Assembly (NCBI GenBank): GCA_021234155.1
Contig: JAJEKV010000039.1
Span: 3,164,001-3,228,000, forward strand
Direction: 5' to 3'
Origin: Isoetes taiwanensis
Lineage: Eukaryota > Streptophyta > Lycopodiopsida > Isoetales > Isoetaceae
DNA: 64,000 nt
Shown: in pieces, positions 44,326-56,374 of the stretch
Position numbering within the stretch: the first letter of the stretch is position 1
Layout of the letters: each line of letters starts with the position of its first letter
Position numbers and translations under genes: made by a program
Notes under the pieces: model-generated
Told to the model about the DNA's origin: nothing
Databases searched by the model: none
Seen by the model: the letters and a program-made list of their open reading frames with translations, nothing else

Positions 44326-47300
44326 GGGAGGCGGACATCACAAAGGTTACCGAGGCGGGGCTTTCCTACCGGTGCTCCTGCGGGAGGGCAAATGCCAATG
44401 CCTCCCTTCCGGAACCGGTTTCCCTATCCGGCCGTTGAATTCTCTATTCGGGTAACTTGCTTCGGATGGCTCAAAAAATTCAAGATCTGTCCAGGAGAAC
44501 ATATCCATAAAAAGTGTCTGCCGGTCGGCCAGGTGTAGAAACCCAAGTGTTTTGTCGTTCGGGCGGTACAAAGGCTCGGAATGGAGATTTGACTTCGCCA
44601 TGTCGTCGAAAAACAGCAAAATTACCCTAGGGACTCCTTTTTGCAGCAAAGAAAACGAACCCTCTACATGAAAAGTATTGCACCCCTCCGCTTAAGGCCA
44701 ATTCACTCTGAGCGTGTTGGACATGAGCTACTTTGGCGCTTAGGGAGGCGGGGGTGGTCTTCTGCCCATGAAACTTGGTCTCGGGGTAATGTCGATGTTT
44801 TGAGTCCGTTGGAAGAGTCGGATCACGAGTTCGGGTGGAAGAGTTGCCGTCCGTGGCCAAGGACCCTCGAGAGGACCTTTGGGACAAACTTCTTACGGAA
44901 GGTTTTTAGGGCTCAGATCTTACGGCATCAACGCCCTCCCACTACCTCATGACATTGTGCAAGATCCTGGTCCAATGGGCGTTGGGGTATGGCCTCCAAA
45001 AGCGTAAACCGTGTTGTGTTGCTAGGTTATTGTAGGGTTTACGTTATGGAGGTCGAGTTTTATTCCGGTTGCACTTGAGACATGGTGAGAAGGCTGCGCG
45101 ATTGAAAACAAGCAATAAGCCCCGGCGAAATGGGGTTTGGATTTTGCGAGGCGGGCTTTCCTACCATTGCTCCGGGGGAGGGCAAATGCCAATGCCTCCC
45201 TTCGGGAACCCGGTTTCCTATCGACCGTTGAATTCTCCATTCAAGTAACTTGCTTCGGCAGGCTCAAGATAATTCAAGATCTGTCAGGAGAACATATCCC
45301 TCATAAAGTGTCTACGCGGTCGGTAGTGTAGAAACCCAAGTGTTTTGTCGTTAGAGGCGGTACAAAGGCTCGGTGGAGATTTGACTTCGCCATGTCGTCA
45401 GAAGCAAATGGTGAAATTACCCTAGGGACCAAGTTACACGGTCATTTTTGCAGCAAAAGAAACACGAACCCTCTACATGGCGATACGCACCCCTCCGCTA
45501 AGGCCAATTCACTACTGAGCGTGTTGGACATGAGCTACTTTGGCTTAGGGGCGGGGGGTGGTCTTACGCCCACGAAACTTGGTCTCGGGGTAATGTCGAT
45601 GTTTGAGTCCGTTGGAAGAGTCGGATCGCGGTTCGGGGGTGGGAGAGTTGCCCGTCCGTGGCCAAGGACCCTCCGGAGAGGACCTTTGGGACAAACTTCT
45701 TACGGAAGGTTTTAGGGCTCAGATCTTACGGCATCAGCGCCCTCCCACTACCTCATGACATTGTGCAAGATCTGGGTCCAATGGGGTATGGCCTCAAAGC
45801 GTAAACCACATTGTGTTGCTAGGTTATTGTAGGGTTTACGTTATGAGGTCGAAGTTTTATTGAGTTGCACTTGAGACATGGTCGAGGCTGCGGTTGAAAA
45901 CAAGCAATAAGCCCGGCGAAATGGGGTTTGGATTTGCAGTGGGGCTTTCCTACGGTGCTCCTCAGGAGGCAAATGCCAATGCCTCCCTTCGGAACCGGTT
46001 TCCCTATCGGCCAGGTTGAATTCTCCATTCAAGTAACTTGCCCGGCGAGGCTCAAGATAATTCAAGATGCGTCAGGAGAACATATCCCTCATAAAAGTGT
46101 CTGCGGTCGGTAGTGTAGAAACCCAAGTGTTTTGTCGTTCGGGCGGTACAAAGGCTCGGGAGTGGAGATTTGACTTAGCCATGTCGTCGAAACAGCGGAA
46201 ATTACCCTAGGGACCAAGTTACGGTCATTTTTTGCGACAAAGATACACGAACCCTCTACATGGCGGTGTGCACCCTCAGGTAAGGCCAATTCACTACGAA
46301 CATGTTGGACATGAGCTACTTTGGGCTTAGGGAGGCGGGGGTGGTCTTCGCCCGCGAAACTTGGTCTCTAGGGTAATGTCGATGTTTGAGGCCGTTGGAA
46401 GAGTCGGATCACGCGGTTCGGGGTGGGAGAGTTGCCGTCAGGTGGCCAAGGACCCTCGAGAGAGAGGACCTTTGGGGACGAACTTCTTGGAAGGTTTTAG
46501 GGCTACGTCTTACGGCGTCAAGCGCCCTCCCACTACTTCATGACATTGTGCAAGATCACGGTCCAATCGGCTGGGGTATGGCCTCCAAAGCGTAAACCAC
46601 AATGCGTTGCTAGGTTATTGTAGGGTTTACGTTATGGAGGTCGAGTTTTATTCGGTTGCACTTGAGACATGGTCGAGAGAAGGCTGCGATTGAAAACAAA
46701 GCAATAAGCCCGGCGAAATAGGGTTTGGATTTACCGAGGTGGGCTTTCCTACCGGTGCTCCTCGGGAGGGCAAATGCCAATGCCTCCCTTCCGGAACCGG
46801 TTTCCCCTATCCGGCCGTTGAATTCTCCATTCAAGTAACTTGCTTGGCGGGGCTCAAGAAAATTCAAAATCATGCGGGAGAACATATCCCTCCGCAAAGT
46901 GTCTGCGGTCGGCCAGGTGTAGAAATCCAAGTGTTTTGTCGTTCGGGCGGTACAAAGGCTCCGGAATGGAGATTTGACTTCGCCATGTCGTCCGAAATAG
47001 CGAAATTACCCTAGGGACTAAGTTACGGTCATTTTTGCAGCAAAAAACACGAACCCTCTACATGGCGGTATTCTACACCCCTCCGCTAAAGGCCAATTCA
47101 CTACTGAATGTGTTGGACATGAGCTACTTTGGCACTTAGGGGGCGGGGGTGGTTTTACGCCCGCGAAACTTGGTCTCGGGGTAATGTCGATGTTTGAGTC
47201 CGTTGGAAGAGTCGGATCACGAGTTAGGGGTGGGAGAGTTGCAGATCCATGGCCAAGGACCCTCCAGAGAGGATCTTTGGGACGAACTTCTTCTGGAAGG

Positions 47301-47600
47301 TTTTAGGGCTCCGTCTTCTGGCGTCAATGCCCTCCCACTACCTCATGACATTGTGCAAGATCCTGGTCCAATCTATCTAGGGTATGGCCTCCAAAGCGCA
47401 AACCATTGCCTTGCCGAGGGTTATTGTAGGGCAAATGCCAATGTCCCCCTCCCTCGGGAACTCGGTTTCCCTATCAAGCCGGTTGAATCCGGCATTCAAG
47501 TAACTTGCTTCGAGCAGGTTCAAAAAAATCCAAGATCGGTCCAGGAGAACTTATCAAAACGCGAAGCGTTCTGCGGTCGACAGTGTAGATGTACCATATA
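44326..47600. repeat. Long tandem repeat C, period about 790 bases, just over 4 copies
   Basis: Landmark GGCAAATGCCAATGCCTCCC lies near 44386, 45180, 45967 and 46768, with a shorter copy near 47428. Each unit carries AGTGTTTTGTCGTTCGGGCG, AAATTACCCTAGGGAC, GTGGTCTTACGCCC and GTTGTAGGGTTTACGTTATG-like blocks. Blocks of repeat A (ACCCTAGGG, CTACTTTGGCG, GTGGTCTTACGCCCACGAAA) appear in the same order, so A and C share an ancestor. Confidence 0.9.
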
Positions 47601-50600
47601 TATCCCTTGATCTTTATTAGCTTACAAAATGTAACATCACTTATTAACTTAATGTGCATAACACTATGCTCCAACAACCCACAATGTGACATTAAAATCT
47701 TATCATGCATTATCTTTGGTATCAGATTCTGTTAGCCATTTGTGACCAATCGAAGTCACCAAATCTATCTTTCCAATATTATCACATAAGTAGCACAATA
47801 TAGGATCACACTAGACCTAGATTTCAGTAAACAACACTTCACAAGGACTGTTCAATGTGCATCCATCGCCAAACAAATGTATTGTTTAACAATCTGTAAT
47901 GCCAATCATATGGTAAATATCACAAATTAAACCCTTTTGGTTCCAGCTTTTGTTTTTCAAAAAAGAGTGATTAGCACAAGTCCATCCTTTTAAAAAGCAA
48001 AGAAAACCCAAAGGCTTAGAACCATGGTGGAGCAATAATGGTCACTTAGCTTGAACAAAGGGCTTGAAGACCAAGGTGGGTAATAAGTGAAGGGTAAATA
48101 AAAGGAAAAGATCATAAAAGGAAAAGATCACACGGGGGCAATAGGAAATGGTGTGTTGGAAATGCCATTTTACAAATGCGTGGTACAAGAACTAGGTACA
48201 AGAGTATTTGGACAAAGGCAATGGTGGTAAAATTTTAATAAAAGGGCATGGGTGGAAATGTAAATATTGGCTAGGCAAAAATATTTAAACACTAAATATA
48301 AGGCAAAAGAAGCACAATGAAGGTGAAAGAAAATGATTAAGCTAAAAAATATAAAGGTGGGCAGAGATGAAGGGCCAAGATTAAGATCTTGGGCCCTAAC
48401 ATCCTATTGGTTTATTTTAACTTGGCAGAGATGAGGAGAGATGAAGGGTCAAGATCTTGATCACGGTCACGATCATCCTATTGGTTTAGGTTAAATTTTT
48501 TTTTTTTCCCACGTCGATTTTGGTAGCGTCGATTTCGGCGCCTTGTTTCTTGGCGCCTTGCCCTGTTTCTTGCGGCTTTGCCTTTCTTGTTTCTTGGCGA
48601 TGTGCTCCTTGCATGATTATCTTGCAGTCTTGAGATTGAGATTGCAGCTCTCCAAAGCAATGCGATGGCGAAATCTGGCGGCGCGAGCTGTGCCTAGCAC
48701 GGCCACCGATGAATACATGGAGCTCAAATTTTTGGCGGGATTGGATTGCTAGCCAATCTAATAGGCGAGGCACCTAAAGCGGCGTCCGCCGGGGAAAATG
48801 TCGGATTTGAAGGTGGCATACGCGGTCGCTTCATGATTTGTAGGCTGTCGGATTCGTTGCACCTGCTAAAACACGGTTTGGATATGCATATTGCTATGCT
48901 ACGGATTTGTTGCCGAAGATGTGCCGACTTGTGGACAGATAGTGCATTTGGCGTCGCATAATCCTTTGTTTCCTAATCTGAGGGCAGAGATAAGCTTTTG
49001 AAATACGATTTTGAATCTATTTACCCGGCATATCTTTGGTCGGCTGTTCAAGACCATAACGGGCTCTGCATCGATTTATGATGGATTGCTTGTACCATGC
49101 ACGTGCCACTTGCACGAGCTCTAAAGCGCTTTCGAAATCCATAAGGTAACATTTATTGGTCAAATAATCTTGGCCTACATCTGAGGTTTGGGTTGATTTC
49201 CCTTAAACATCTACATTTTGCTTGGAAATGGTAGTTGGATTTGTGTTTTAACTAAAACTTGGTTGTCTAGGGATGCCCAAATGTGTTTTTGGCTGCAAAC
49301 AAGCGGCTTATGTGTTGGGCTGATATTCAGCGGGGCGGATCTATTACTATGGAGCGCCCTCTAATGATGTTGGATAAGGCGGAGATGCTTTTTGTATATC
49401 ATGATGCTATCTTTTCTTATTAATTTATTTAAAATTTGGAAGCATGAGAAGCTGTCTGGGTTACATTTGTCTATTAGAACCCTAACTGAATTAGAAAGTT
49501 ACAGATAAATATGGTGTAGTTCAAGTCTTGCATATGGTTTTCAATATGGTGCGAATCTTGCATACACTTGACCACTATTCTTTTATAATTCTTTGGCAGG
49601 TTTGACAAAGTTTATAGCTAGAATACAGCATAGACAAAGATCTGCTCCGGCAAAATATTATGGCTGAGTACATTGTTTTAAAAATATACACGCTTGACTA
49701 TGGTTTGCTCCGGAAAGAGTACATTACAAGCAATTATTACAAGCAGCTAGTTTTGCAACCTCCAAGGATTTCAAAATCCCATGAATTGAATAGGCAAATA
49801 GAGTGAGGATATGAAAATCATGGTTTTAGTAATTGGAAACAGGATTTTTGAATCAGCTTCTTATACTTGAAATACATGCATTGGGTTATTTTGAACAAAT
49901 TCAATAGATGAAATGTTTCTTTCCACTTTGAAGGAATGACAAGTTATAAATTGCAAAACTTGCATGAACAATTTCTTGGAAAATAGCAATTGATTGTAAT
50001 CGAAAACAATACTTAAAAAACTTGTCATTTAACCATGGCATTTAACCATGTTGTTTATTGAAGAAAACAACACTTAAAAATATTTATTTGACATGTTTAT
50101 TGAAAATTCTATAAAACAACATGTGCATTTTATGTAAAATAATACTAAAAGACAACACCTATTTTTGAAAAATTACATTGCCACATATCCACATATAAGA
50201 ATGAGTGCCACGTGTCAAGATTTGATTGCTTAAAAACATGTCTACGTGTAAACCAAAGCGTGTTGTTTTTGTAAAGTTAAAAAAGTCCACGGATATTTTA
50301 TTTTGATTTTCTTGCAAAAACAACACTTGTAAACAACCAATTTAAGAAATAACGTGTGTGTACTTTTTAATAGCTACATATAATATTGAGGAAAACAATA
50401 TTTGAAAATAGTAATTATTTTTAAATGCAACATGTGAATTTCTTTAAAAACTACACATCTTTCTCTAAGAAAACAATGTCAACTTTTAAAAACTACAAGT
50501 AGAGGAAAAAAACAAAACGCATAGAAAAAAATAAAAAGATATATTTTTTTTACTTCTTCATTAGTAGTAATATGTAAAATCACGCGTGTACTTTTCAAAA

Positions 50601-50874
50601 AACAACGCATGACTTCTTACAAAAACAACAGTGACAAAAAAACCACACGTAGAAAAAAACTGATAAAAACAATAGTGAAAAAAAAGGACACATTGACAAA
50701 AATGGCCAAAAGACCACCGTGGAAAATTTCTGCCAAAAACCACTGTCTCTTTGTGCAAATCCGGATAAACGGGCCACGTGGACTTTTGGGGCCATTTTGG
50801 TGTTGTTTTTGGCATAAAACAACACTTCCGTACAAGGAAAAAACAACTGTGGACCAAAAATTGGGGTCAGTGTG
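47601..50874. other. AT-rich right part of the DNA element
   Basis: No gene is seen with confidence. A GC-richer island at 48500-48965 has short ORFs (one reads RWRNLAARAVPSTATDEYME) and could be a captured host exon; it is unrecognised. From about 49990 to 50860 AACAACACTTAAAA and ACAACAGTG motifs repeat as subterminal sequence. Confidence 0.6.
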
Positions 50875-51870
50875 TCAAAGACGCTCACGCCCACGCCCGC
50901 ACGTGTGATGCATGCCAGCGTGTGGGACGGCCCACGGCCCGTGACGCTCTTCCCTTGACGCCGGTCGCCACGCTACTTCCCTTCAGCAAATGGGGAATGG
51001 ATTTTGTGGGACCCATCGATCCTCCTGCGCGGCACACCCGTGTCCGCTACATTCTGGTTCTCACTGACTACGCTACTAAATGGGCGGAAGCTTGCGCACT
51101 TCCAGACAACACTGTGGCAAGCACAGCCAAGGTCCTCTATCAACAAATTATCACACGATTTGGCTGCCCCACGGAGCTGGTCAGTGATCGTGGTGTCCAT
51201 TTTATCAATCATACCATCAAGGGTGGCGGATTATCTCGATACATCATCACAAGAGCACACCTTACTATCCTCAAGGCAATGGTTTGGCGAGAAAGCACCA
51301 ACAAAACTCTGGTCACAATTCTCAAGAAAATTTGTGGCGCCCAGACCGCCTTGGCCCGGCAAAACAAGCTTCCCTCTTGTTCTTTGGGCTTACAATACTT
51401 GTTTCAAAATAGCTACTGAGGTCACACTCCCTTCAAATTGGTTTATGGTCAAGAAGCTCTCATGCCGTTTGAATACATCCTTCCAACACCGTTTTCAAGC
51501 GGCACGCCCATAATCCGCTTTCTTTGCACTCAAAGAAAGGGTCTATCAATTGGAGCAGTTGGATGAACTTGAAGGGATGCTTATATTCGTGTTCTTCATG
51601 GACAACGATTGCAAAAATCTCTACATGACAAGCGTCACGAAGACAAAAATATTCAAAGAAGGAGATTTGGTTCTTCTTTATGATTCTCGGTACAAAAATT
51701 TTTCGGGTAAGCTTAAGTTTGATGGCTTGGCCCTTATCAAATTGTTCAAGTGGTTCAACCCGGCGTTTTTCGGTGGTGAGTTAGATGGAACTCCATTACC
51801 TACAACGGTTAATGGCTTTAGCCTCAAAACATTTCATACCACGACAAGTGAAAATCAACAAGCGGTCTGA
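50875..51870 (+). pseudogene. Integrase of the Athila/Tat-like element
   Basis: It resumes with CDACQRVGRPT (end of the zinc finger). The catalytic core follows: KWGMDFVGPIDPPARHTRVR (first Asp), YILVLTDYATKWAEACAL and TELVSDRGVHFIN (second Asp). The Glu region (QGNGLA..STNKTLVTIL) is frameshifted near 51290, and the frame breaks again near 51415. The C-terminal part at 51550-51870 has LEQLDELEG, FKEGDLVLLYDSRYKNFSGK and TVNGFSLKTFH, the usual end of this integrase type. Confidence 0.85.
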
Positions 51871-54800
51871 TTCAAGGCATAAACACAACGGATAGTGACT
51901 AAAAGCGGCATATTATATTATAGGTGGAAATTTTTACAAAATGTGGGGCCGCGACCCGACTATTTCGCTATGGGCCTTGCCCTATATACAAAAAGCGGGC
52001 TCGAGCCCTATCTACTAAAACCCTAAGAAGAAAAATCCTCTACTCCGGGTTGGGAGGGAGGTGATCTTGGAGGAGGTGGTAGAGGGTTACGCTTTCGGGG
52101 TCGGCGAAGGTGCGAGAACCACCTCCATCCGTTGGTCTTCGGATCGGGATGTTCAGCCATCCGGCACACCACCATCCATTCTTAGGCCCGCGATTGTGGC
52201 GGCGCGCGAAGGTCGGACAATCCATCTTGCGGGTAATCCACTCGGCGGTTAGTGGCCATAGTGCGGTTCTCGTTCAAACCGGCGGCGGCCATCTTTGGCG
52301 CCATCGGATGTCTTCGCTTCCTCCCGGTTCGTCTTATATAGCCAACCGAGGAACTCCTTGTCGGCGTGGACCAATAAAAACTTCGCCAGCGTGTTTTTGC
52401 AATGCAAATTTGTTTCTAAATTGAGAATCTTTTCTCCCGCGCATATCTCGCCATGGTACCCTCGACACATTCGTTTTAATGATATCCCGCCGAGTTGCCG
52501 GCATTAAATGCCATTGCTTCTTTTCATACCCGTCAAACATTAATATGTGTCCTTTGGCCCCTGTCACATCGATCATTCTCTCGCGTCTCATCTCCACCGT
52601 TCATTGCTTCTCCCTTTGTTGTTTGGGGACTTAGCCAAAATTTTTGCCTCTCCATCGCCTCCTTGGCATCTTTCGACATCTGGCACCATCCATGGTGCAT
52701 TTGTTTAAGCCCTCATCATACCCCTTAGCCTCCATTTGCGCGCCCTAAACCTTTTCCGACCCTCTGCGCCCGTCCTCCGTTCTTTCTTGAAGTCGTCCTC
52801 CGCCTTTGAATCTTTGTTCTTTTCCATAAATCTTTGCCATGGCTGCACCAAAATTTTCTACACTTCAAGCCTCTGCTCCCGGGAGGCCGGCTCTTTTTGA
52901 GTCTGTATCTTTCTTGGCGCCCACTTTCGGTGAAGCCCTTGTTGGCGAATCGTGAAGTCGCGAGCGCCGAGAAACTTTCGAATTCTCTCAAATGGAACTT
53001 AGGCTCCAAATCGACCCGGTTAGGCGGTTCATCGCTAACATCGTCAACGACCCCGCATGGATACACCCACGGTGGTCGATGGCACCACCATTTATTTGAC
53101 TCAACACCTGATTTGAGGTATTCCATATTCCTTTGCAAACCCCTTGTTTATCTTGGTACGCCATACGGGATCTAGATGTCCGAGTTTGGTGCACCTCCTT
53201 ATCACGCCAATGTGCATCGCTGACAAATATAGACAAACCCCATGAAACTTTTGTTAAGTTTACGTGGCGAAAAGTTCCTTGGGTATTCTATCAAGAACAC
53301 CCATATCAATAAGCCTTTCTATAATATTGTGCTCCTTTGCTCGCACTCCAACCACCACATTGATTGGCCCCAATTCTTTGTTCTCACGTCTTCTCCAAGA
53401 AGTGGACCGTCTTGGCTGCCACTTCTATTTCACGAAGTTTACGTGGGAGGCCACCTTCAAGCCATTATCCGTCATTACTTTCCTCCCACCTCCTCCTCCT
53501 TCTCATGATTCCACTCGGCGGTCCCTTCCTCGGACTCACCAAGTCGGCACTTCATGCCCTTCTTCCTCTGGTCATGTCAAAATTCCGCACTCCCATGTCC
53601 TTTGTCTCCTCCTCCTCTGAGAATCCAAGCATTCAGTTCACACCATGTCTTACAAACGCCATGGCCGGGCAGCGGCCGGCTCCACCACCCACGGCACCCT
53701 CGTCGGCTATTGTATCGATATCGGCGGGATGCTCAAGGCTGCTGTTCTAAAGTTACAAGAATCCCAAGAAGCTCTTATGAATGGGGTTCACCGCGGCCAA
53801 CGGCGGCCTCGGATCACGGTTCACCGTGACCTTCAAGCCAAGCGCACAAGTTCAAACTTTGGAAGCCCAACTTCAAAGAAAAGCACGGGGCTCTCTTACA
53901 GGCCCGCATAGATCTCAAAAGTGCGAGGATCGGACCAGCCTACTTGCGGATCAGCGGGCTCGGCTTCAATCGAAATTCGGGACTTATTGGAGCAAAACAA
54001 GTCCAAAGACACCCTCACGGGTGACAAGGAGAAAGATATTGCTAAGCTTCGGCCTTGTACTCGAGCTTTGTGACAATTACAACACTCAAGTTCAACACCT
54101 TACAGGCGTGGCGCTCAAATTGCCTCTTTGGCGGCTCGGCTCTCCGCCGGACTTCTCGACTCACGTCCCTCAAGATCGACTTACGAAGGTTGAAAGCGAA
54201 ACTTCTTGATGGCGGAGATTGCCGATGCCGACTCAATGCTCTGGGCAATCCTCCTCCACAGGTTAACACTTTCGAAGCGGGTCCGTGACCGATCCATACG
54301 TTAGAAAAGGACCACGGGATCGTGACCTCGAACAACGGCTTCTACTGACCGCTATTGGTCTGGCGATGAGGCTCGAACCAAAGCGGGCGGCTATATCACC
54401 ATCGTTAGCAACTTGCTTTTGTTGATTTCCCGGTTCCTTCACGCTATCGGATTATGTGTTGCCGCCGCCACCTCTTTCTTACGAAGTGGCATGGGGCTGA
54501 TGGTCCGTGGATATTCCACTGCGACTGCAGATTTTCTTGGTTGGCGAACTCTCTATTGAAGACAAAGGTGTCTGCTGTGCCCTTTTAGTCTTTGATCTCA
54601 TTCAACTGCGAAGATCCGGATTTCATCACCTTCGAGTTGTTCAGCCCATGGCTTACATTTTTTCATGATTTCTATCGAGTGATACGGGAGAGATTTGGGA
54701 TGGGCCACCACGGAACTATCGGGGTGACCCCACCCTTCAATGGTTGCTTGGGGATAACAACTCCTACGGCTGATCATGCTCGGACACATGCTCTTCATCA

Positions 54801-55770
54801 AGAGTACATGCACGAGCTTGCACATCATTTACCTCTCGGCAAGCGGAAGTCTTTGCAACAAATAAGGAAGTATCGGGACATCCGAGGATCTTCCCTATGC
54901 ACAAATTTATATGCAACACCTTGCGGTTACAATCAATTACGTGCTCTTACGGATAGCAAGGCGGTCCCCACAGTCGGGATAGCCCTCTGTCAACTCTCAA
55001 CTCTACGCCTCATGCGGGATCGTTGGTGTAAAGCTCTTGATCCGGCCCTTGTCGGTGAATTAGGGGGCGGGCTCGGCAACCGCCCACGGGCATGGTTCCC
55101 TCTCCCTATGCTTCCCTGGGTGTTCCTCCCGCCCCGGGTTCACGACTTCGATTGCCGTCTCCCCTTTTGGACAAAGGTCATGGATGGCCATCTTTGGATG
55201 GACTCCACCTCGGATCTCGGCCGGATCTCCGGTGGGATCCCGTTTTGTTCGCCCGCTCCCATTGGGAGGAGGGTGCCACTCTTGATAACACCACGAATTG
55301 GATCTATATTGCTAATGGCGTGGTTGGCAATGCCTGGCGATGCGCTACATGGTCTTGACACCTTCTTGCGAGAATGCCGCCACCTCACGGATCCTTGATC
55401 CACCTTCAAAGCGGGGTTTTTGTGCTGCTCTAAAATGCATCTTGCTCGGCTCCTTAAATCGGCCGGCGTCCATTTTTTTTTGCAATCCGAATGCGGCGTC
55501 GGTGCCTTGGCCTCTAGACTTTACTGCGCATGGAATGTCGGTTTGTTTCTTCGAGCGCCCATGCGCCCTTGAAGACATGGTGCGATCTCGTTTTCTCATT
55601 GATGCAGATCACGCCCTTGGCCTCAACACTCCTCACGCTCTTCAAACCGCCCGGGGATCTCATTGGCGATTACCATAATGGTGCCCGTCCTCATTCGTGA
55701 GGATCACTTTGAGAGCGGATGGCTTCAGCCCTCGAAACACTTCCTCCTTTTTCTTCACTCACGAGTGTCG
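51871..55770 (+). other. Post-integrase region, possible extra ORF of the gypsy element
   Basis: 3.9 kb separate integrase from the PPT. Athila and Tat elements often carry an extra (env-like or unknown) ORF here. Open stretches include one from 52839 (MAAPKFSTLQASAPGRP), 53242-53508, 53781-54209 and the longest, 54592-55398 (268 codons, with PFNGCLGITTPTADHARTHA and LPLGKRKSLQQIRKYRD). Frames change repeatedly. I recognise no domain, signal or clear membrane segment, so the call is positional. Confidence 0.45.
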
Positions 55771-55773
55771 TTT

Positions 55774-55784
55774 GGTGGGGGGAG
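55774..55784 (+). promoter_or_regulatory. Polypurine tract of the Athila/Tat-like element
   Basis: GGTGGGGGGAG is immediately followed by TGTTAG, the start of the 3' LTR. Confidence 0.85.
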
Positions 55785-56374
55785 TGTTAGTTCAGTGCCT
55801 CCTGGTGCAGGACTATTCATACATCTGACGGACCAGGTCAAGCTCAAGGATCCCTGAGGGCGAGCCGCGGGTGGTCGTCCAAGGCCAATGAGAAGACCAA
55901 GCCCCGCGGACCCAGTGATCAAAACTGCGTCCGTCAACAAGCGCCGCTTTCGGACAAGTGGCGGCCCGTCACCGCGTCGGCGTCGGCGTGATTCTAGGCA
56001 CTTCAAGAGGCACCGCCAACATTCCTGCAAATCAGGCCTCCCTTCGTGAGTCGGCACGAGATCAGTTAGAGTGTCTATATTGGGCCAAAGGCCATTGTAC
56101 TATATATATGAGTAGAGCTAGCACATGAGTTTTTAGATGAGTTTTGAGTCTTGTCTCTCTTCAGTCTTCTCTCGATTGCGAGAGCTCATGTATGTTCATC
56201 ATTGATATCAAGGAAGCTTATCATTTTCCTCTCATTGTTCTCTTTTGTTCTGTTTTCTTCTTCTTGTTCTTTTCTTAAATCCCGCGTGACATAGTCCCCC
56301 GGATTCTCCTGTTAGATCCAAGGGTCCTCACAGAGGGCTGTCTTGCAGGCGTTCCCGAACCCAGACCCCAAACA
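55785..56374 (+). repeat. 3' LTR of the Athila/Tat-like element (590 bp)
   Basis: It starts TGTTAGTTCAG after the PPT and ends CCCCAAACA. A TATA-like ACTATATATATGAG lies near 56099 with a T/C-rich tract downstream (56210-56280). The last 72 bases match the remnant 5' LTR, which confirms the right border. Confidence 0.85.

Larger units (their letters stand above)
38251..50874. mobile_element. 12.6-kb CACTA-like DNA transposon filled with tandem repeats
   Basis: The left end is CACACTCACCCCGGTTTTTG and the right end, reverse-complemented, is CACACTGACCCCAATTTTTG. Both continue with GTCCAC.GTTG, giving inverted repeats of about 31 bases. TCA lies on both sides (38248-38250 and 50875-50877), and removing the element plus one TCA restores TLFKDAHAHARTCDACQ exactly. 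A 3-base duplication and CAC ends fit the CACTA superfamily. Subterminal AACAACAGTGG-type motifs occur near both ends in inverse orientation. No transposase is seen, so it is non-autonomous. Confidence 0.9.
33184..56374 (+). mobile_element. Ty3/gypsy element of Athila/Tat type, split by a 12.6-kb DNA element
   Basis: Order: remnant 5' LTR, tRNA-Asp-like PBS, gag, protease, RT, RNase H, zinc region (to 38250), the inserted DNA element, then integrase (from 50875), a long post-integrase region, PPT and 3' LTR. No chromodomain is present. The PBS type and the 3.9-kb post-integrase region point to the Athila/Tat group. The 5' LTR keeps only its last 73-90 bases, so no target duplication can be read. 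Frameshifts are common in pol. Confidence 0.85.

Noticed and set aside
40074-47610. Dozens of 60-180-codon ORFs
   Set aside because: They recur at the period of the tandem repeats, change frame between copies and have no recognisable motif.
52061-52728. Overlapping ORFs on both strands just after the integrase
   Set aside because: They overlap in conflicting frames with no motif; treated as part of the unassigned post-integrase region.
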